NCBI GenBank assembly: GCA_964486215.1
Contig: CAZALI010000017.1
Coordinates: forward strand, 1-26,213
Reading direction: 5' to 3'
Length of the DNA: 26,213 nucleotides
DNA from: RUG343 sp964486215
Lineage (GTDB): Bacteria; Bacillota_I; Bacilli_A; RF39; UBA660
Both the position numbers and the translations under genes were made by a program. The first letter of the stretch is position 1. Each line of letters begins with the position of its first letter. This document shows, one piece after another, positions 6,917-16,234 of the stretch. A model generated the notes under the pieces. It saw only the letters and a program-made list of their open reading frames with translations. It was not told the origin of the DNA and made no database searches.

Positions 6917-7909
6917 ATGGATATAAACTCATTATTTATAAAAATATCTGAAAATTTAGGATTGGGTAAAATAGTAGATGGCCCAGAAGAAGTAATAGGT
7001 GGACTAACTCATAGAATGTTTAGACTATTTACTGATAAAGGTAAATATATTATTAAACTATTAAATCCTAATATTATGAAAAAAACTACTGCGCTAGATA
7101 ATTTTACTAGGGCTGAAAGATACGAAGATATTTTTAAAGAAAATAATATAAAAGCAATCTATTCAATTAGATTTAATAATAAGAAGATGCAAGAAATTGA
7201 TGGACAATACTTTTATGTTTTTAAGTGGGATGATGGTAAGTATTTAAATTATGAAGAAATAACTGAAGATCATTGTAGAAAGATAGGAAAAGCTTTAGCT
7301 AAAATTCATAATATTGAATTAATAAAGAAGAAATGTACTATAAAAATTAATATAAATTTTAAATATTATGTAGATTTAGCTGGTAAGATGAAATCTCCAG
7401 TTTACGATTTATTATTTGATAAATTAGATATTCTAAATAATTATATTGATAATGCGAATAAATCATTAAAAAAAATACCTTCATATTATTCTTTATGTCA
7501 TAATGATTTAGATTCTGTAAATGTATTATGGTTAGATAATGATTATAAAATAGTAGATTTAGAAAGTTTAGACTATAATAATCCATATATAGAAATATAT
7601 GAGACAGCATTATGTTGGTCTGGATATAAGACTTGTAATATTAATTTTAAATTGTTTAATGCAGTCTTTGAATCATACTTTAAAAATTCTAAGTTAGATA
7701 AAAATATAGCTTGGGAAAGTATTTATTATACAGATAATGAAAGATTGGAATGGTTAGAATTTAATATTAAAAGATCTTTAATGATAGATTGTGATACTAA
7801 GGAAGAACAAGAAATAGGATTAAACGAAGTAAAGAAAGTAATGAAATATGTAACGTATTACTATAAAATGAAAGATAAAATAATTGATAATATTAAAAGA
7901 TTAATATGA
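6917..7909 (+). CDS. APH/choline-kinase-like phosphotransferase
   Basis: 330 residues. The kinase core is clear: YIIKLL with K47 as the likely ATP-binding lysine, the catalytic loop CHNDLDSVNVLW (H195, D197, N202), and the metal-binding DLE (D214, E216) in KIVDLESLDYNNPYIEIYE. This is the aminoglycoside phosphotransferase fold, which also includes choline, homoserine and methylthioribose kinases. No resistance-specific feature is visible and an ordinary small-molecule kinase is more likely. Its own extended -10 promoter lies upstream. The next gene starts 33 bp on and may be cotranscribed. Confidence 0.82.
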   Translation: MDINSLFIKISENLGLGKIVDGPEEVIGGLTHRMFRLFTDKGKYIIKLLNPNIMKKTTALDNFTRAERYEDIFKENNIKAIYSIRFNNKKMQEIDGQYFYVFKWDDGKYLNYEEITEDHCRKIGKALAKIHNIELIKKKCTIKININFKYYVDLAGKMKSPVYDLLFDKLDILNNYIDNANKSLKKIPSYYSLCHNDLDSVNVLWLDNDYKIVDLESLDYNNPYIEIYETALCWSGYKTCNINFKLFNAVFESYFKNSKLDKNIAWESIYYTDNERLEWLEFNIKRSLMIDCDTKEEQEIGLNEVKKVMKYVTYYYKMKDKIIDNIKRLI

Positions 7910-7942
7910 TATACTAAATTTAATTATTACGAGGTTTTTAAT

Positions 7943-8617
7943 ATGAAAAAAATAACTAATAAGCTATTTGAATTACAAGATAAAAAATATAGAGAATTAC
8001 AAGTAAAAATAATTCCTAATATTGATTCTGATACTATTATTGGAGTACGTACTCCTGAATTAAGAAAGTTTGCTAAAGAAATAGTTAAAGATAATTATAA
8101 ATTGTTTTTAGAAGAATTACCTCATAAATATTTTGATGAAAATCAACTACATGCTTTTATTATTTCGGAGTTAAAAGATTATGATGAATGTATTTCTTAT
8201 GTAAATAAATTCTTACCATATGTAGATAATTGGGCTACCTGTGATCAGTTATCTCCTAAGATATTTAAGAAACATACTAGTGAATTATTAAATGAAATTA
8301 AGAATTGGATTAAAGCTAAAAATACTTATACTATTCGCTTTGGAATTGGTATATTAATGCAATACTTTTTAGACGATAATTTTAAAGTTAAATTCTTAGA
8401 ATTAGTTTGTAAGATTAAATCTCAAGAGTACTATGTAAATATGATGAGAGCTTGGTTTTTTGCGACTGCTTTAGCTAAACAATATAATGATACATTACTA
8501 TACATTGAAAATAAAAAACTAGATAAATGGACTCATAATAAGACTATTCAAAAAGCTATAGAGAGTTATCGTATTACACCTGAAGAAAAGGAATACTTAA
8601 AGAGTTTAAAGTATTAG
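7943..8617 (+). CDS. AlkD-like DNA alkylation repair protein
   Basis: 224 residues, close to the usual length of AlkD, the HEAT-repeat DNA glycosylase that removes bulky or positively charged alkylated purines without base flipping. The early motif DTIIGVRTPELRKFAKEI, the DNWATCD motif (W97, D101), R132 in TYTIRFGIGILMQYF and W171 in MMRAWFFATAL line up with the tryptophans, aspartate and arginine that form the AlkD active site. The spacing W97-D101 (4) and R132-W171 (39) matches the family as I remember it. It acts on chromosomal DNA in the cytosol. Confidence 0.88.
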   Translation: MKKITNKLFELQDKKYRELQVKIIPNIDSDTIIGVRTPELRKFAKEIVKDNYKLFLEELPHKYFDENQLHAFIISELKDYDECISYVNKFLPYVDNWATCDQLSPKIFKKHTSELLNEIKNWIKAKNTYTIRFGIGILMQYFLDDNFKVKFLELVCKIKSQEYYVNMMRAWFFATALAKQYNDTLLYIENKKLDKWTHNKTIQKAIESYRITPEEKEYLKSLKY

Positions 8618-8626
8618 GAGTGTTAT

Positions 8627-9349
8627 ATGAAAAAGAGATCTTACTTTTATAAATTATATATAAAACGTCTTATATGTAGAATTATTATTCTATTACTTGT
8701 TATTGGTATGTATATTTTTTATCCTGATACATTTTTAGTAGTTAAAGATTTTAATTTCTTTAAGATGTTATCTCCTCTACATATAATATGGTGTATTTGG
8801 ATGTTTGATATGATTACACAATTATTAAAAGTATCTAGATACTGGCCAGTAGGATCTCAAAAATATATGAATTATTCATATAAGAAACCATTAATTGTAC
8901 CTGATAAAAATAAATTAAAAATGATAATGAAAGATATGAATAAAGATGCTATATCTGTGGCGATTGCTTGGATATTACTTGTAGCTCTTATTGATACTTT
9001 ATATTTAACTAGAGTTATACCTTTTCAAATAGTTATTATTATTTCTACAATATTTTACGTATGTGATGTTATTTGTATTATTGGATGGTGTCCTTTTAAG
9101 ACTTTCTTCATGCATAATAAGTGTTGTACAACATGTAGAATATTTAATTGGGATCATGCTATGATGTTTTCTCCTCTAATAGTTATTCCAGGAGTTTGGA
9201 CTTATAGTTTAGTTATTACGTCATTAGTAGTAGTCTTTATCTGGGAGAAGCATTGTTTTAGTTATCCAGAGAGATTTATAGAGAAATCTAATAATTCATT
9301 AAAATGTTATTTTTGTAAAGATAAATTATGTGGTAAAGAAGCTAAATAG
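8627..9349 (+). CDS. Cysteine-rich integral membrane protein, unknown
   Basis: 240 residues with about five membrane helices (near 15-32, 47-67, 109-127, 131-153 and 180-206). Cysteines cluster in loops and the tail: C155 (IGWCPFK), C166, C167 and C170 (HNKCCTTCRIFNWDH), C210, and C227, C230, C235 in CYFCKDKLC at the end. The CxxC pairs and nearby histidines suggest binding of a metal or an iron-sulfur centre, but this is inference. I do not recognise a named family. It starts nine bases after the AlkD-like gene with an AGGAG site and precedes a small gene by eight bases, so it is part of the 6917-9612 run. Confidence 0.7.
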   Translation: MKKRSYFYKLYIKRLICRIIILLLVIGMYIFYPDTFLVVKDFNFFKMLSPLHIIWCIWMFDMITQLLKVSRYWPVGSQKYMNYSYKKPLIVPDKNKLKMIMKDMNKDAISVAIAWILLVALIDTLYLTRVIPFQIVIIISTIFYVCDVICIIGWCPFKTFFMHNKCCTTCRIFNWDHAMMFSPLIVIPGVWTYSLVITSLVVVFIWEKHCFSYPERFIEKSNNSLKCYFCKDKLCGKEAK

Positions 9350-9357
9350 GAGAGTTT

Positions 9358-9612
9358 ATGAAGAACAATGTAATATTTAATTATTTAAAAGATAGGGGAT
9401 ATAAGCTTGATGATGACTTTTCTTTATTAGATATTTCATCTAATAAAGATGAAGTAGTGATTAGAGGTAGTCAAATTGATTTAATAGAATTAGCTGATTA
9501 TATAGTTAGTGTTGCTTTATCTGATAATTCTACTGATCATTTACATTTAGATGATTTAACTCTAATAAATAAAAATTCTAATATTAAAAATTTAATTATT
9601 GAAAAACATTAA
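9358..9612 (+). CDS. Small acidic protein, possibly Imm32-like
   Basis: 84 residues. The order of features, QIDLIELADYIVSVALSD, then a histidine-rich strand DHLHLDDLTLIN, then a final strand IKNLIIEK, recalls the Imm32 immunity-protein family (a helix, an H-x-H strand, then a terminal strand). No toxin gene is next to it, so if the match holds it would be an orphan immunity protein or a domesticated relative. A GAGAG ribosome site precedes the ATG. Confidence 0.55.
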   Translation: MKNNVIFNYLKDRGYKLDDDFSLLDISSNKDEVVIRGSQIDLIELADYIVSVALSDNSTDHLHLDDLTLINKNSNIKNLIIEKH

Positions 9613-9659
9613 TTTTTTATTTTAGAAGTTTTTATGATAAAATGAAATTAGGTGATAGT

Positions 9660-10217
9660 ATGGAAAAAAAGTTAAATATTAATAGCAACAGAAAGCTTAT
9701 TTTTAGTAGAGAACCTAGTTATGGTACTTATTTAGATGAAGTAGAAGAAGGTTTTTCAAAGAATAGTAAATTAGATAAAGGCTATAGTCTATCTAGATGG
9801 GATGATTATGCTTTTGTAGGTTATAGTTCTAGTAGACATCATTGTGTAGATTTTTCATTTGATGTTGATCATGTACTTTATTTTCCTCTATTACATCTTC
9901 TTGGAGATGATGATGAGCTTATAGTAGATGATGATGATTCTCTTGAGTTAAATAGAAGATATATGAGAATATACAAAGATGATGATTTAATAAAGATGGA
10001 ATTTAATGATGACTTTGATGATGAGTTAAAGAAATTTAATGTCTTTGTTAAAAGTATTGATTATGATGGAAGAAGTAAAATAGATTGCTTTAAATTAGAT
10101 ACTAAGGAAAGATTAGCTAAATTCTTTGATGAAGCAATTGAAAATATAATAGAAGATGACCATCAAGTTACGATGGAAGAGTATACTACTAGAAATAAAG
10201 TTTTAATTAAGAAATAG
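9660..10217 (+). CDS. Aspartate-rich hypothetical protein
   Basis: 185 residues from ATG 9660, preferred over an in-frame ATG at 9642 because TAGGTGA lies at the right distance before it. Not recognised. The protein is strongly acidic, with runs such as GDDDELIVDDDDSLELN and FNDDFDDELKKF, and has no signal peptide or membrane helix. A central stretch (SRHHCVDFSFDVDHVLYFPLL) looks beta-rich. The clustered aspartates could bind cations, but nothing specific can be assigned. It lies eight bases upstream of the LigB-AMMECR1 fusion gene and may be the first gene of that operon. Confidence 0.65.
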   Translation: MEKKLNINSNRKLIFSREPSYGTYLDEVEEGFSKNSKLDKGYSLSRWDDYAFVGYSSSRHHCVDFSFDVDHVLYFPLLHLLGDDDELIVDDDDSLELNRRYMRIYKDDDLIKMEFNDDFDDELKKFNVFVKSIDYDGRSKIDCFKLDTKERLAKFFDEAIENIIEDDHQVTMEEYTTRNKVLIKK

Positions 10218-10225
10218 GAGGAGCT

Positions 10226-11602
10226 ATGGCTATAGTTGGTTCATTTTTAGTACCACATCCACCTCTAATTATTCCTGAAGTAGGTAGAGGTGAAGAAAGA
10301 CAGATTCAGAAGACTATTGATGCTTATAAAGAAGTTGCGTCACGTATAGCTAAATTAAAACCAGATACTATTATTATTTCAACACCACATGCGAGAGCTT
10401 ATAGTGATTATTTTAATATTGCGGCTCCTAAAAGACTTAGTGGTAATCTAAAAGAATTTGGTGCTCCTCAAGTAGAATTTTTTGAAGATAATGATATAGA
10501 ATTAATTGAAAAGATTGAAGAGATTGCGAAGAGTAGAGCTTTTCCTACTGGTAGAGTAGATGAAGTGTTTACACTTGATCATGCTAGTCTTATACCTCTA
10601 TACTTTATTAGACAGAAATATAATGATTTTAAAGTTATTATTTTGAGTTTATCTGGACTTTCTCTTATAGAACATTATGCTATGGGAATGCTTGTTAATG
10701 AAGCAGTTAATAGTCTTGGTAGAAAGTGTGTATGGGTAGCTAGTGGAGACTTATCTCATAAACTTAAAGAGACAGGCCCATATGGCCTTTCTAAAGATGG
10801 AGTTAAATACGATAAAAAAATAGAATCTATTTGTAGGGATGCTAGTTTTTTGAAGTTGCTTGAAATGGATGATGAGTTTTTAGAAGAAGCTGGAGAATGT
10901 GGACATAGATCTCTTGTTATGATGAGTGGTGCTTTAGATGGAGTTAATGTTCAATCTAACTTTTTAAGTCATGAAGATATAACTGGTGTTGGTTACGGAG
11001 TTTGTATCTTTAGACCACTAGATAAGAATACTGATAGATTTTATTTAGATAAATATTTAACTCATAAAGAAAATGAAATTAAAGAAAAGATATCAAGAGA
11101 AGATAGTTATGTTAAATTAGCTCGTGATACTATTAATAATTTTGTCATTAATAAAGAATTTTATATGAATAATAATGAAATAGATAAAGATTTACTTAAT
11201 AATAAAGCTGGTGTATTTGTATCTATTCATAAATTTGGTATGTTACGTGGTTGTATTGGAACTACTAGTCCTACTACTGATTCAATAGCTGAAGAGATTA
11301 TGAATAATGCGGTTAATGCAGCAACTAATGATCCAAGATTTGCTCCTATAACTAGTGATGAGTTAAAATGGTTAGAAGTTAGTGTTGATGTTTTAGGACG
11401 AGCGGAAGATACAACTATAGATGGATTAGATCCTAAAAAATATGGCGTTATTGTTTCTTCTGGTAGTAAGAGAGGTGTGTTATTACCTGATTTGCCTAAT
11501 GTCATTACTGTGGAGGAACAAATAACTATTGCGAAGAGAAAAGCTGGTATTTCTGATATTGAACCAATAAAATTACAAAGATTCGAAGTTATAAGACACT
11601 AA
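10226..11602 (+). CDS. LigB-like dioxygenase fused to AMMECR1 domain
   Basis: 458 residues in two parts. Residues 1-265 match the class III extradiol dioxygenase/Memo-type fold: H11 in VPHPPLIIPEVGRG, H55 in STPHARAY, H119 in LDHASLIPLYF, and D175/H178 in VASGDLSHKL. Residues about 285-458 are an AMMECR1 domain with the hallmark LRGCIG (340-345) and NAVNAATNDPRFAPI, then VSVDVLG. This pairing is known from the AmmeMemoRadiSam system, where a radical SAM enzyme is the usual third partner; none is encoded in this window. The substrate of the system is not established. The ribosome site is AGGAGG. It probably begins or continues the operon running to murC. Confidence 0.88.
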   Translation: MAIVGSFLVPHPPLIIPEVGRGEERQIQKTIDAYKEVASRIAKLKPDTIIISTPHARAYSDYFNIAAPKRLSGNLKEFGAPQVEFFEDNDIELIEKIEEIAKSRAFPTGRVDEVFTLDHASLIPLYFIRQKYNDFKVIILSLSGLSLIEHYAMGMLVNEAVNSLGRKCVWVASGDLSHKLKETGPYGLSKDGVKYDKKIESICRDASFLKLLEMDDEFLEEAGECGHRSLVMMSGALDGVNVQSNFLSHEDITGVGYGVCIFRPLDKNTDRFYLDKYLTHKENEIKEKISREDSYVKLARDTINNFVINKEFYMNNNEIDKDLLNNKAGVFVSIHKFGMLRGCIGTTSPTTDSIAEEIMNNAVNAATNDPRFAPITSDELKWLEVSVDVLGRAEDTTIDGLDPKKYGVIVSSGSKRGVLLPDLPNVITVEEQITIAKRKAGISDIEPIKLQRFEVIRH

Positions 11603-11612
11603 GGAGGTGTTT

Positions 11613-12506
11613 ATGAAAGAATTTATTGTTAGTGATTTACATGGTGATGGCAATGCTTATGATTCCATTATGGGTTATTTAAACAATTACAAGAAGTGTA
11701 CTGGCGAGGATGTTACTTTATACATCAATGGCGATTTGATTGATAGAGGAGAAGATTCAGCTAGAATGCTTGTTGATGTGTACGATAGAATTAAAAATGG
11801 CAGTGATATTAATATTAAATATTTAGCTGGTAATCATGAACTTATGATGTATCAAGCATCTTTAAAAATACTTAATAATACTTGGCCTACTTATTCTGAT
11901 TGGTTTTGTGGTAACGGGGGAGATATTACTGCTTACAAATTAGATGATATGATAGATGTTGATAAAGAAGATGAAATAATTGATTATATTAGTACTTTAA
12001 AAATATACAAGAAATTTGATTACTTTTTAAATGATAAACAAATGGTTTTAGTACATGCTAAATGTCCTGATGTAGTACTTGATCATTGTCCTATTACTAT
12101 TAGTGATAATAATCAGTTAGTTGAAGATACTCTATGGAAGAGACATATTGATTTTTGGACGATGGAATTTAGTACTTTAGGTAATCCTAAATACTTTACA
12201 GTACTTGGTCATACTCCAGTAGATACTAAGACTGGTTTTAGATATGATAGTGGAGAGAACTACTTAAATATAGATGGTGGTTGTGCCTGTTATGCCTGTG
12301 GTGATACTTCATATGATCATATACCAGTTGTAGAAATAGAAGATAACCATTTAAAAATATTAACTTTTGATAATAATAATCATATTACTCATGGTAATTA
12401 TTTTGATGGAGTTAGTATAATTCCTATGAATGATGATGAATTAAAGGAAGATAGAAATTTATTAGATAAGAATGTTAAAGTAAAGAAATTAACTATATAT
12501 AGATAG
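11613..12506 (+). CDS. PPP-family metallophosphatase
   Basis: 297 residues from ATG 11613, eleven bases after the previous stop; AAGGAGGTG is the ribosome site and rules out the GTG inside it. The PPP metal-binding motifs are in order: SDLHGD (7-12; D8, H10), NGDLIDRGED (39-48), AGNHE (72-76), then H148 in VHAKCP and H200 in VLGHTPVD. The full set supports a two-metal phosphoesterase of the kind that includes bacterial Ser/Thr phosphatases (PrpA/PrpE) and ApaH-type dinucleoside polyphosphatases. The substrate cannot be chosen between protein phosphate and a nucleotide. It is cytosolic and in a tight operon with an acyl-CoA synthetase. Confidence 0.85.
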   Translation: MKEFIVSDLHGDGNAYDSIMGYLNNYKKCTGEDVTLYINGDLIDRGEDSARMLVDVYDRIKNGSDINIKYLAGNHELMMYQASLKILNNTWPTYSDWFCGNGGDITAYKLDDMIDVDKEDEIIDYISTLKIYKKFDYFLNDKQMVLVHAKCPDVVLDHCPITISDNNQLVEDTLWKRHIDFWTMEFSTLGNPKYFTVLGHTPVDTKTGFRYDSGENYLNIDGGCACYACGDTSYDHIPVVEIEDNHLKILTFDNNNHITHGNYFDGVSIIPMNDDELKEDRNLLDKNVKVKKLTIYR

Positions 12507-12516
12507 GAAGGTATAT

Positions 12517-14265
12517 ATGAACATAATAAAAGAATTTATATATGGATTTAGAAGTATCTTTAAAACAAAATTTGATAATAAACCTTGGATAGAGTACTAT
12601 TCTCGTAAAGAGAGAAAGATTAAATTTACTAAGAAAACTATATATGATTTTTTAGATAGTAGTATTTCTTCTAAAGATTATGGTTATGTAGCATTAAATT
12701 ATTTTGATAATAAAATTAATTATAGAGAATTCTTTTATCATATAAATGTAGTAGCTAAAAGTTTAAAGTACTTAGGTGTCAGAGAAAAAGATATTGTTAG
12801 TATATGTATGCCTAATACTCCTGAAGCTATATATTTATTTTATGCTTGTAATAAGATAGGGGCTATTTCTGATATGATTCATCCTCTATCTAGTCCTCTT
12901 CAATTAAAAACATATTTAAAAGAAAATAATAGTAAATTATTATTTATGGTAGATTTTGATTATGAGAGATTTGATAGTGTTATTAAAGAGAGTAATCTAG
13001 ATAAAGTTATTTTGATTAGTCCTAAAGATTCTATGCCTGAAGTTATGAAACTTGGTTATATGTTAACTCGTGATATTAAACTTAAAAGACCTAATAGTAC
13101 TGATAAAATGTATTTAACATGGTCTAAATTTATTAGATTTAACGGCTTATATGAGAATAAGATTATTTCTCATATGAAATATCGTGATGTAGCTTTAATA
13201 CTTCATAGTGGTGGTACTACTGGTACTCCTAAAGGTATTATGTTGTCTAATTATAATTTTAATGCAGAAGCTCAACAAGATGCGGTTAATGTATATGATG
13301 TTAGACCTGGTAATAAGATACTTACTATACTTCCAATCTTTCATGGATTTGGTTTATGTGTATGTGTACATTGTCCTCTTACTCTTAGAGTAGAGACAAT
13401 ACTTATGCCTGAGTTTAATGACAAACAATTTTATAAGATTATGAAGTATGATAGACCTCATGTAATACTTGGAGTACCTACATTATGGGAAGCTATGATG
13501 AATAATCCTAAGTTTGATAAAGTTAATATGAGTCAAATGAAATATATTATTAGTGGTGGAGATCATTTACCTGTTACTACAGAGGCTAAAATCAATGACT
13601 TTTTACATAGACATGGTGCTCATATAGAGATATTTAAAGGATATGGTATGACTGAGTCAGTCGCAGCTTCTTGTTATACATTTCCTGGTACTAATGAACC
13701 TGGTAGTATAGGTATTCCTATGGTAGGCAATACTTATAAAATTGTTAATATTAAAACAAAGAGAGAAGTACCTCTTGGAGAAGAGGGAGAAATACTAGTT
13801 AATGGACCTACTGTTATGGTAGGATACTTAAATAATCAAAAAGAAACTAATGAAGTATTAAAGAAAGATAAAGATGGAAAAGTATGGTTACATACTGGTG
13901 ATATTGGTTATATTAGTCCTAATGGTATAGTTTATTATACTGGTAGACTTAAGAGAATGATTGTGGTATCAGGATTTAATGTTTATCCTGGTGAAATAGA
14001 AGAAGTAATCTCTTCTCATCCAGATGTAGCTAAGTGTTCTGTTATAGGTATACCTCATAGATATAAGATTACTGTTCCTAAAGCTTTTATTGTATTAAAT
14101 AAAGATTGTACTAAGAGTGAAATTAGAGTAAAATATGAGTTGAAGTCTTTATGTAAAGAAAAACTATCTGTTTATTCACAACCTAAAGATTTTGAATTTA
14201 GAGATGAACTTCCTAAGACTTTAATGGGAAAGGTTGATTACAAAGAGTTAGAGAAAGAAAAGTGA
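12517..14265 (+). CDS. Acyl-CoA synthetase / AMP-dependent ligase
   Basis: 582 residues. All core motifs of adenylate-forming enzymes are present: the P-loop SGGTTGTPKG (231-240), YGMTES (376-381), the TGDIG motif (460-464), the hinge region GRLKRMI followed by GFNVYPGEIEEVI, and the terminal PKTLMGK whose K572 is the adenylation lysine. Size and order suit fatty acyl-CoA or acyl-acid ligases: a carboxylic acid is adenylated with ATP and then passed to CoA or a carrier. No carrier protein gene is near, so CoA is the simpler acceptor. The preceding ribosome site is GGAAGG; the next gene begins six bases after the stop. Confidence 0.88.
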   Translation: MNIIKEFIYGFRSIFKTKFDNKPWIEYYSRKERKIKFTKKTIYDFLDSSISSKDYGYVALNYFDNKINYREFFYHINVVAKSLKYLGVREKDIVSICMPNTPEAIYLFYACNKIGAISDMIHPLSSPLQLKTYLKENNSKLLFMVDFDYERFDSVIKESNLDKVILISPKDSMPEVMKLGYMLTRDIKLKRPNSTDKMYLTWSKFIRFNGLYENKIISHMKYRDVALILHSGGTTGTPKGIMLSNYNFNAEAQQDAVNVYDVRPGNKILTILPIFHGFGLCVCVHCPLTLRVETILMPEFNDKQFYKIMKYDRPHVILGVPTLWEAMMNNPKFDKVNMSQMKYIISGGDHLPVTTEAKINDFLHRHGAHIEIFKGYGMTESVAASCYTFPGTNEPGSIGIPMVGNTYKIVNIKTKREVPLGEEGEILVNGPTVMVGYLNNQKETNEVLKKDKDGKVWLHTGDIGYISPNGIVYYTGRLKRMIVVSGFNVYPGEIEEVISSHPDVAKCSVIGIPHRYKITVPKAFIVLNKDCTKSEIRVKYELKSLCKEKLSVYSQPKDFEFRDELPKTLMGKVDYKELEKEK

Positions 14266-14271
14266 TACTAC

Positions 14272-14877
14272 ATGAATTACAATTTAGAGATGGAAAAGAT
14301 GATGGAAGAGATTCCTCAATGTACAGAGTTACTTTTACATACATGTTGTGCTCCATGTAGTAGTGCTTGTATTGAGAGGTTATCTGATCATTTTAAGATA
14401 ATTATTTTGTATTATAATCCCAATATTACTGATAAGGATGAATATGATAAGAGACTTGCTGAAGTTAAAAGATTTATCAAAGAAATACCTAATAAGTATG
14501 GAATTGATATAATAGAAGCTAAATATGATCCAGATAGTTTCTTTGAGATAAGTAGGGGATTAGAAAAAGAAAAAGAGAGAGGAAAACGCTGTTACAAGTG
14601 TTATAAGTTAAGGCTTGAAGAGACAGCAAAAGTAGCTGAAGAAAATAATATTAAGTATTTTGCTACGACTCTTACACTTAGTCCTTATAAAAAAGCGGAT
14701 TGGATTAATGAAATAGGTGAGGAGCTTAATAATAAATATAATACTACATACTTATATAGTGATTTTAAGAAGAAAAATGGTTATAAACGTAGTATAGAAT
14801 TATCAAAAGAGTATAATTTATATAGACAAGATTATTGTGGATGTGTATATTCACTTAGAGATAGGATAGAGGAGTGA
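14272..14877 (+). CDS. queH: Epoxyqueuosine reductase QueH
   Basis: 201 residues, typical for QueH (formerly DUF208). The conserved cysteines are all visible: C25, C26 and C29 in HTCCAPCSSACIE, C107 and C110 in KRCYKCYKLRL, and C189/C191 in YCGCVYSLRDR. Family motifs LYYNPNI, TTLTLSPYKKADWI and DFKKKNGYKRS also fit. QueH uses an iron-sulfur cluster to reduce epoxyqueuosine to queuosine at the wobble base of tRNAs for Tyr, His, Asn and Asp. Presence of the last step without other queuosine genes nearby fits salvage of queuine or precursors. The ribosome site is weak, so translation is probably coupled to the ligase gene ending six bases upstream. Confidence 0.95.
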   Translation: MNYNLEMEKMMEEIPQCTELLLHTCCAPCSSACIERLSDHFKIIILYYNPNITDKDEYDKRLAEVKRFIKEIPNKYGIDIIEAKYDPDSFFEISRGLEKEKERGKRCYKCYKLRLEETAKVAEENNIKYFATTLTLSPYKKADWINEIGEELNNKYNTTYLYSDFKKKNGYKRSIELSKEYNLYRQDYCGCVYSLRDRIEE

Positions 14878-14881
14878 TAGA

Positions 14882-16189
14882 ATGAAATATTATTGTATAG
14901 GAATTAAAGGAACTGGTATGTCAACACTTGCTCAAATACTTTATGATTTAGGTAATGAAGTTAGTGGATATGATGATGCTGAAGGATATAAATTTACCCA
15001 AGATGGACTTGAGAAGCGTGGTATTAAAATATACTATGGTCATGATCATGATATAGATAAAGATACTATTGTTACATATAGTGTAGCTTTTAGTAAAGAT
15101 CATCCAGAGATGAAGAGAGTACAAGAGATGGGCTTACAGATGAAAGCTTATGGAGAAATAATGGGTGATGTTATCGATCAATTTGATACTATTGGAGTTA
15201 GTGGTACTCATGGTAAGACAACTACTTCTTCAATAATTAGACATATCTTAGAAGAAAATGGTGGTTGTAACTACTTTATTGGTTCTGGAGATGGTATGGC
15301 TACTCGTGATAATAAATACTATGTAGTTGAGTCTGATGAATTTAATAGACATTTCTTATATTATCATCCTAAATATGCTATTATTGCTTCTATGGAAGAA
15401 GAACATATGGAAGTTTATAAAGATATAGATGATATTCGTGAGACTTTTGAAAAGTTTGCTAATCAAACTAAAGAGTTGGTTATTGCCAACGGTGATAATC
15501 CTCAAATTAGAAGAATTAATTTTAAAACTCCAGTAATGTTCTTTGGATTTAATGATGACAATGATATAGTTATTAAGAATATGAATCTTGCTACTGACGG
15601 AGGACATTTTGATTTAGAAATTAAAGGTGAAATGTTAGGTCACTTTGATATTCCTCTATATGGAAAACATATGGTTATGAATGCAGCTAGTGCTATAGCT
15701 ATGTGTAATTACTTAGGTGTTTCTTATGATAATATTTATAAAGCACTTAGTAATTTTCAAAATGCTAAGAGAAGAATGGAAACTACAGTAATTGATGATA
15801 CTACTATAATTGATGATTATGCTCATCATCCAACAGAAATTAAAGTAACATTAGAGGCTGTTCGTCAAAAATATCCTGATAAGAAGATAGTAGTAGTATT
15901 TAGACCTAATACTTATTCTAGATTTGCTAACTTCAAAGATGAATTTATAGATGCTTTACAGGTGGCTGATAAAGTATATTTAACAGAAGTACAAGCTAAT
16001 CGTGAAAGAGCAGAAGATTATCCTGGAATTAGTTCTAAGTTAATAGTAGATGCAATTGATGGAGCAGAAATGGTTGAAGAAGAAACTATTGACAAATTAA
16101 ACAAAGAAATAGGCAACGTTGTAGTATTTATGGGTTGTGCTGATAACTCTCATCTAATTGCTGGTTTTGAGGATTTATTAAAGAAGTAA
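14882..16189 (+). CDS. murC: UDP-N-acetylmuramate-L-alanine ligase MurC
   Basis: 435 residues, full length. The nucleotide-sugar-binding start is GIKGTGMSTLAQIL, the ATP loop is SGTHGKTTT (107-115), and DDYAHHPTEI followed by FRPNTYSRF marks the C-terminal Mur domain. MurC adds the first amino acid, L-alanine, to UDP-MurNAc in the cytosol at the start of peptide-stem synthesis. Its presence shows this organism makes peptidoglycan and so is not a wall-less mollicute. The gene closes the operon begun at about 10.2 kb and is followed by a terminator overlapping its stop codon. Confidence 0.97.
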   Translation: MKYYCIGIKGTGMSTLAQILYDLGNEVSGYDDAEGYKFTQDGLEKRGIKIYYGHDHDIDKDTIVTYSVAFSKDHPEMKRVQEMGLQMKAYGEIMGDVIDQFDTIGVSGTHGKTTTSSIIRHILEENGGCNYFIGSGDGMATRDNKYYVVESDEFNRHFLYYHPKYAIIASMEEEHMEVYKDIDDIRETFEKFANQTKELVIANGDNPQIRRINFKTPVMFFGFNDDNDIVIKNMNLATDGGHFDLEIKGEMLGHFDIPLYGKHMVMNAASAIAMCNYLGVSYDNIYKALSNFQNAKRRMETTVIDDTTIIDDYAHHPTEIKVTLEAVRQKYPDKKIVVVFRPNTYSRFANFKDEFIDALQVADKVYLTEVQANRERAEDYPGISSKLIVDAIDGAEMVEEETIDKLNKEIGNVVVFMGCADNSHLIAGFEDLLKK

Positions 16190-16205
16190 TTTACTTCTTT
16201 TTTTA
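16181..16205 (+). terminator. Terminator after murC
   Basis: AAGAAGT (16181-16187) and ACTTCTT (16193-16199) with a five-base loop, followed by a T-run. The left arm overlaps the last codons of murC. Confidence 0.8.
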
Positions 16206-16217
16206 TTTACTTTTATA

Positions 16218-16226
16218 TGATATAAT
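16218..16226 (+). promoter_or_regulatory. Extended -10 promoter of tRNA-Glu
   Basis: TGATATAAT fits TGnTATAAT and ends eight bases before the mature tRNA 5' end, leaving room for only a very short leader. Confidence 0.6.
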
Positions 16227-16234
16227 CTATGTAT

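Noticed and set aside
6917..7909. Antibiotic-resistance phosphotransferase
   Set aside because: Only the shared kinase motifs are visible; there is no mobile element and no feature of a known resistance enzyme.
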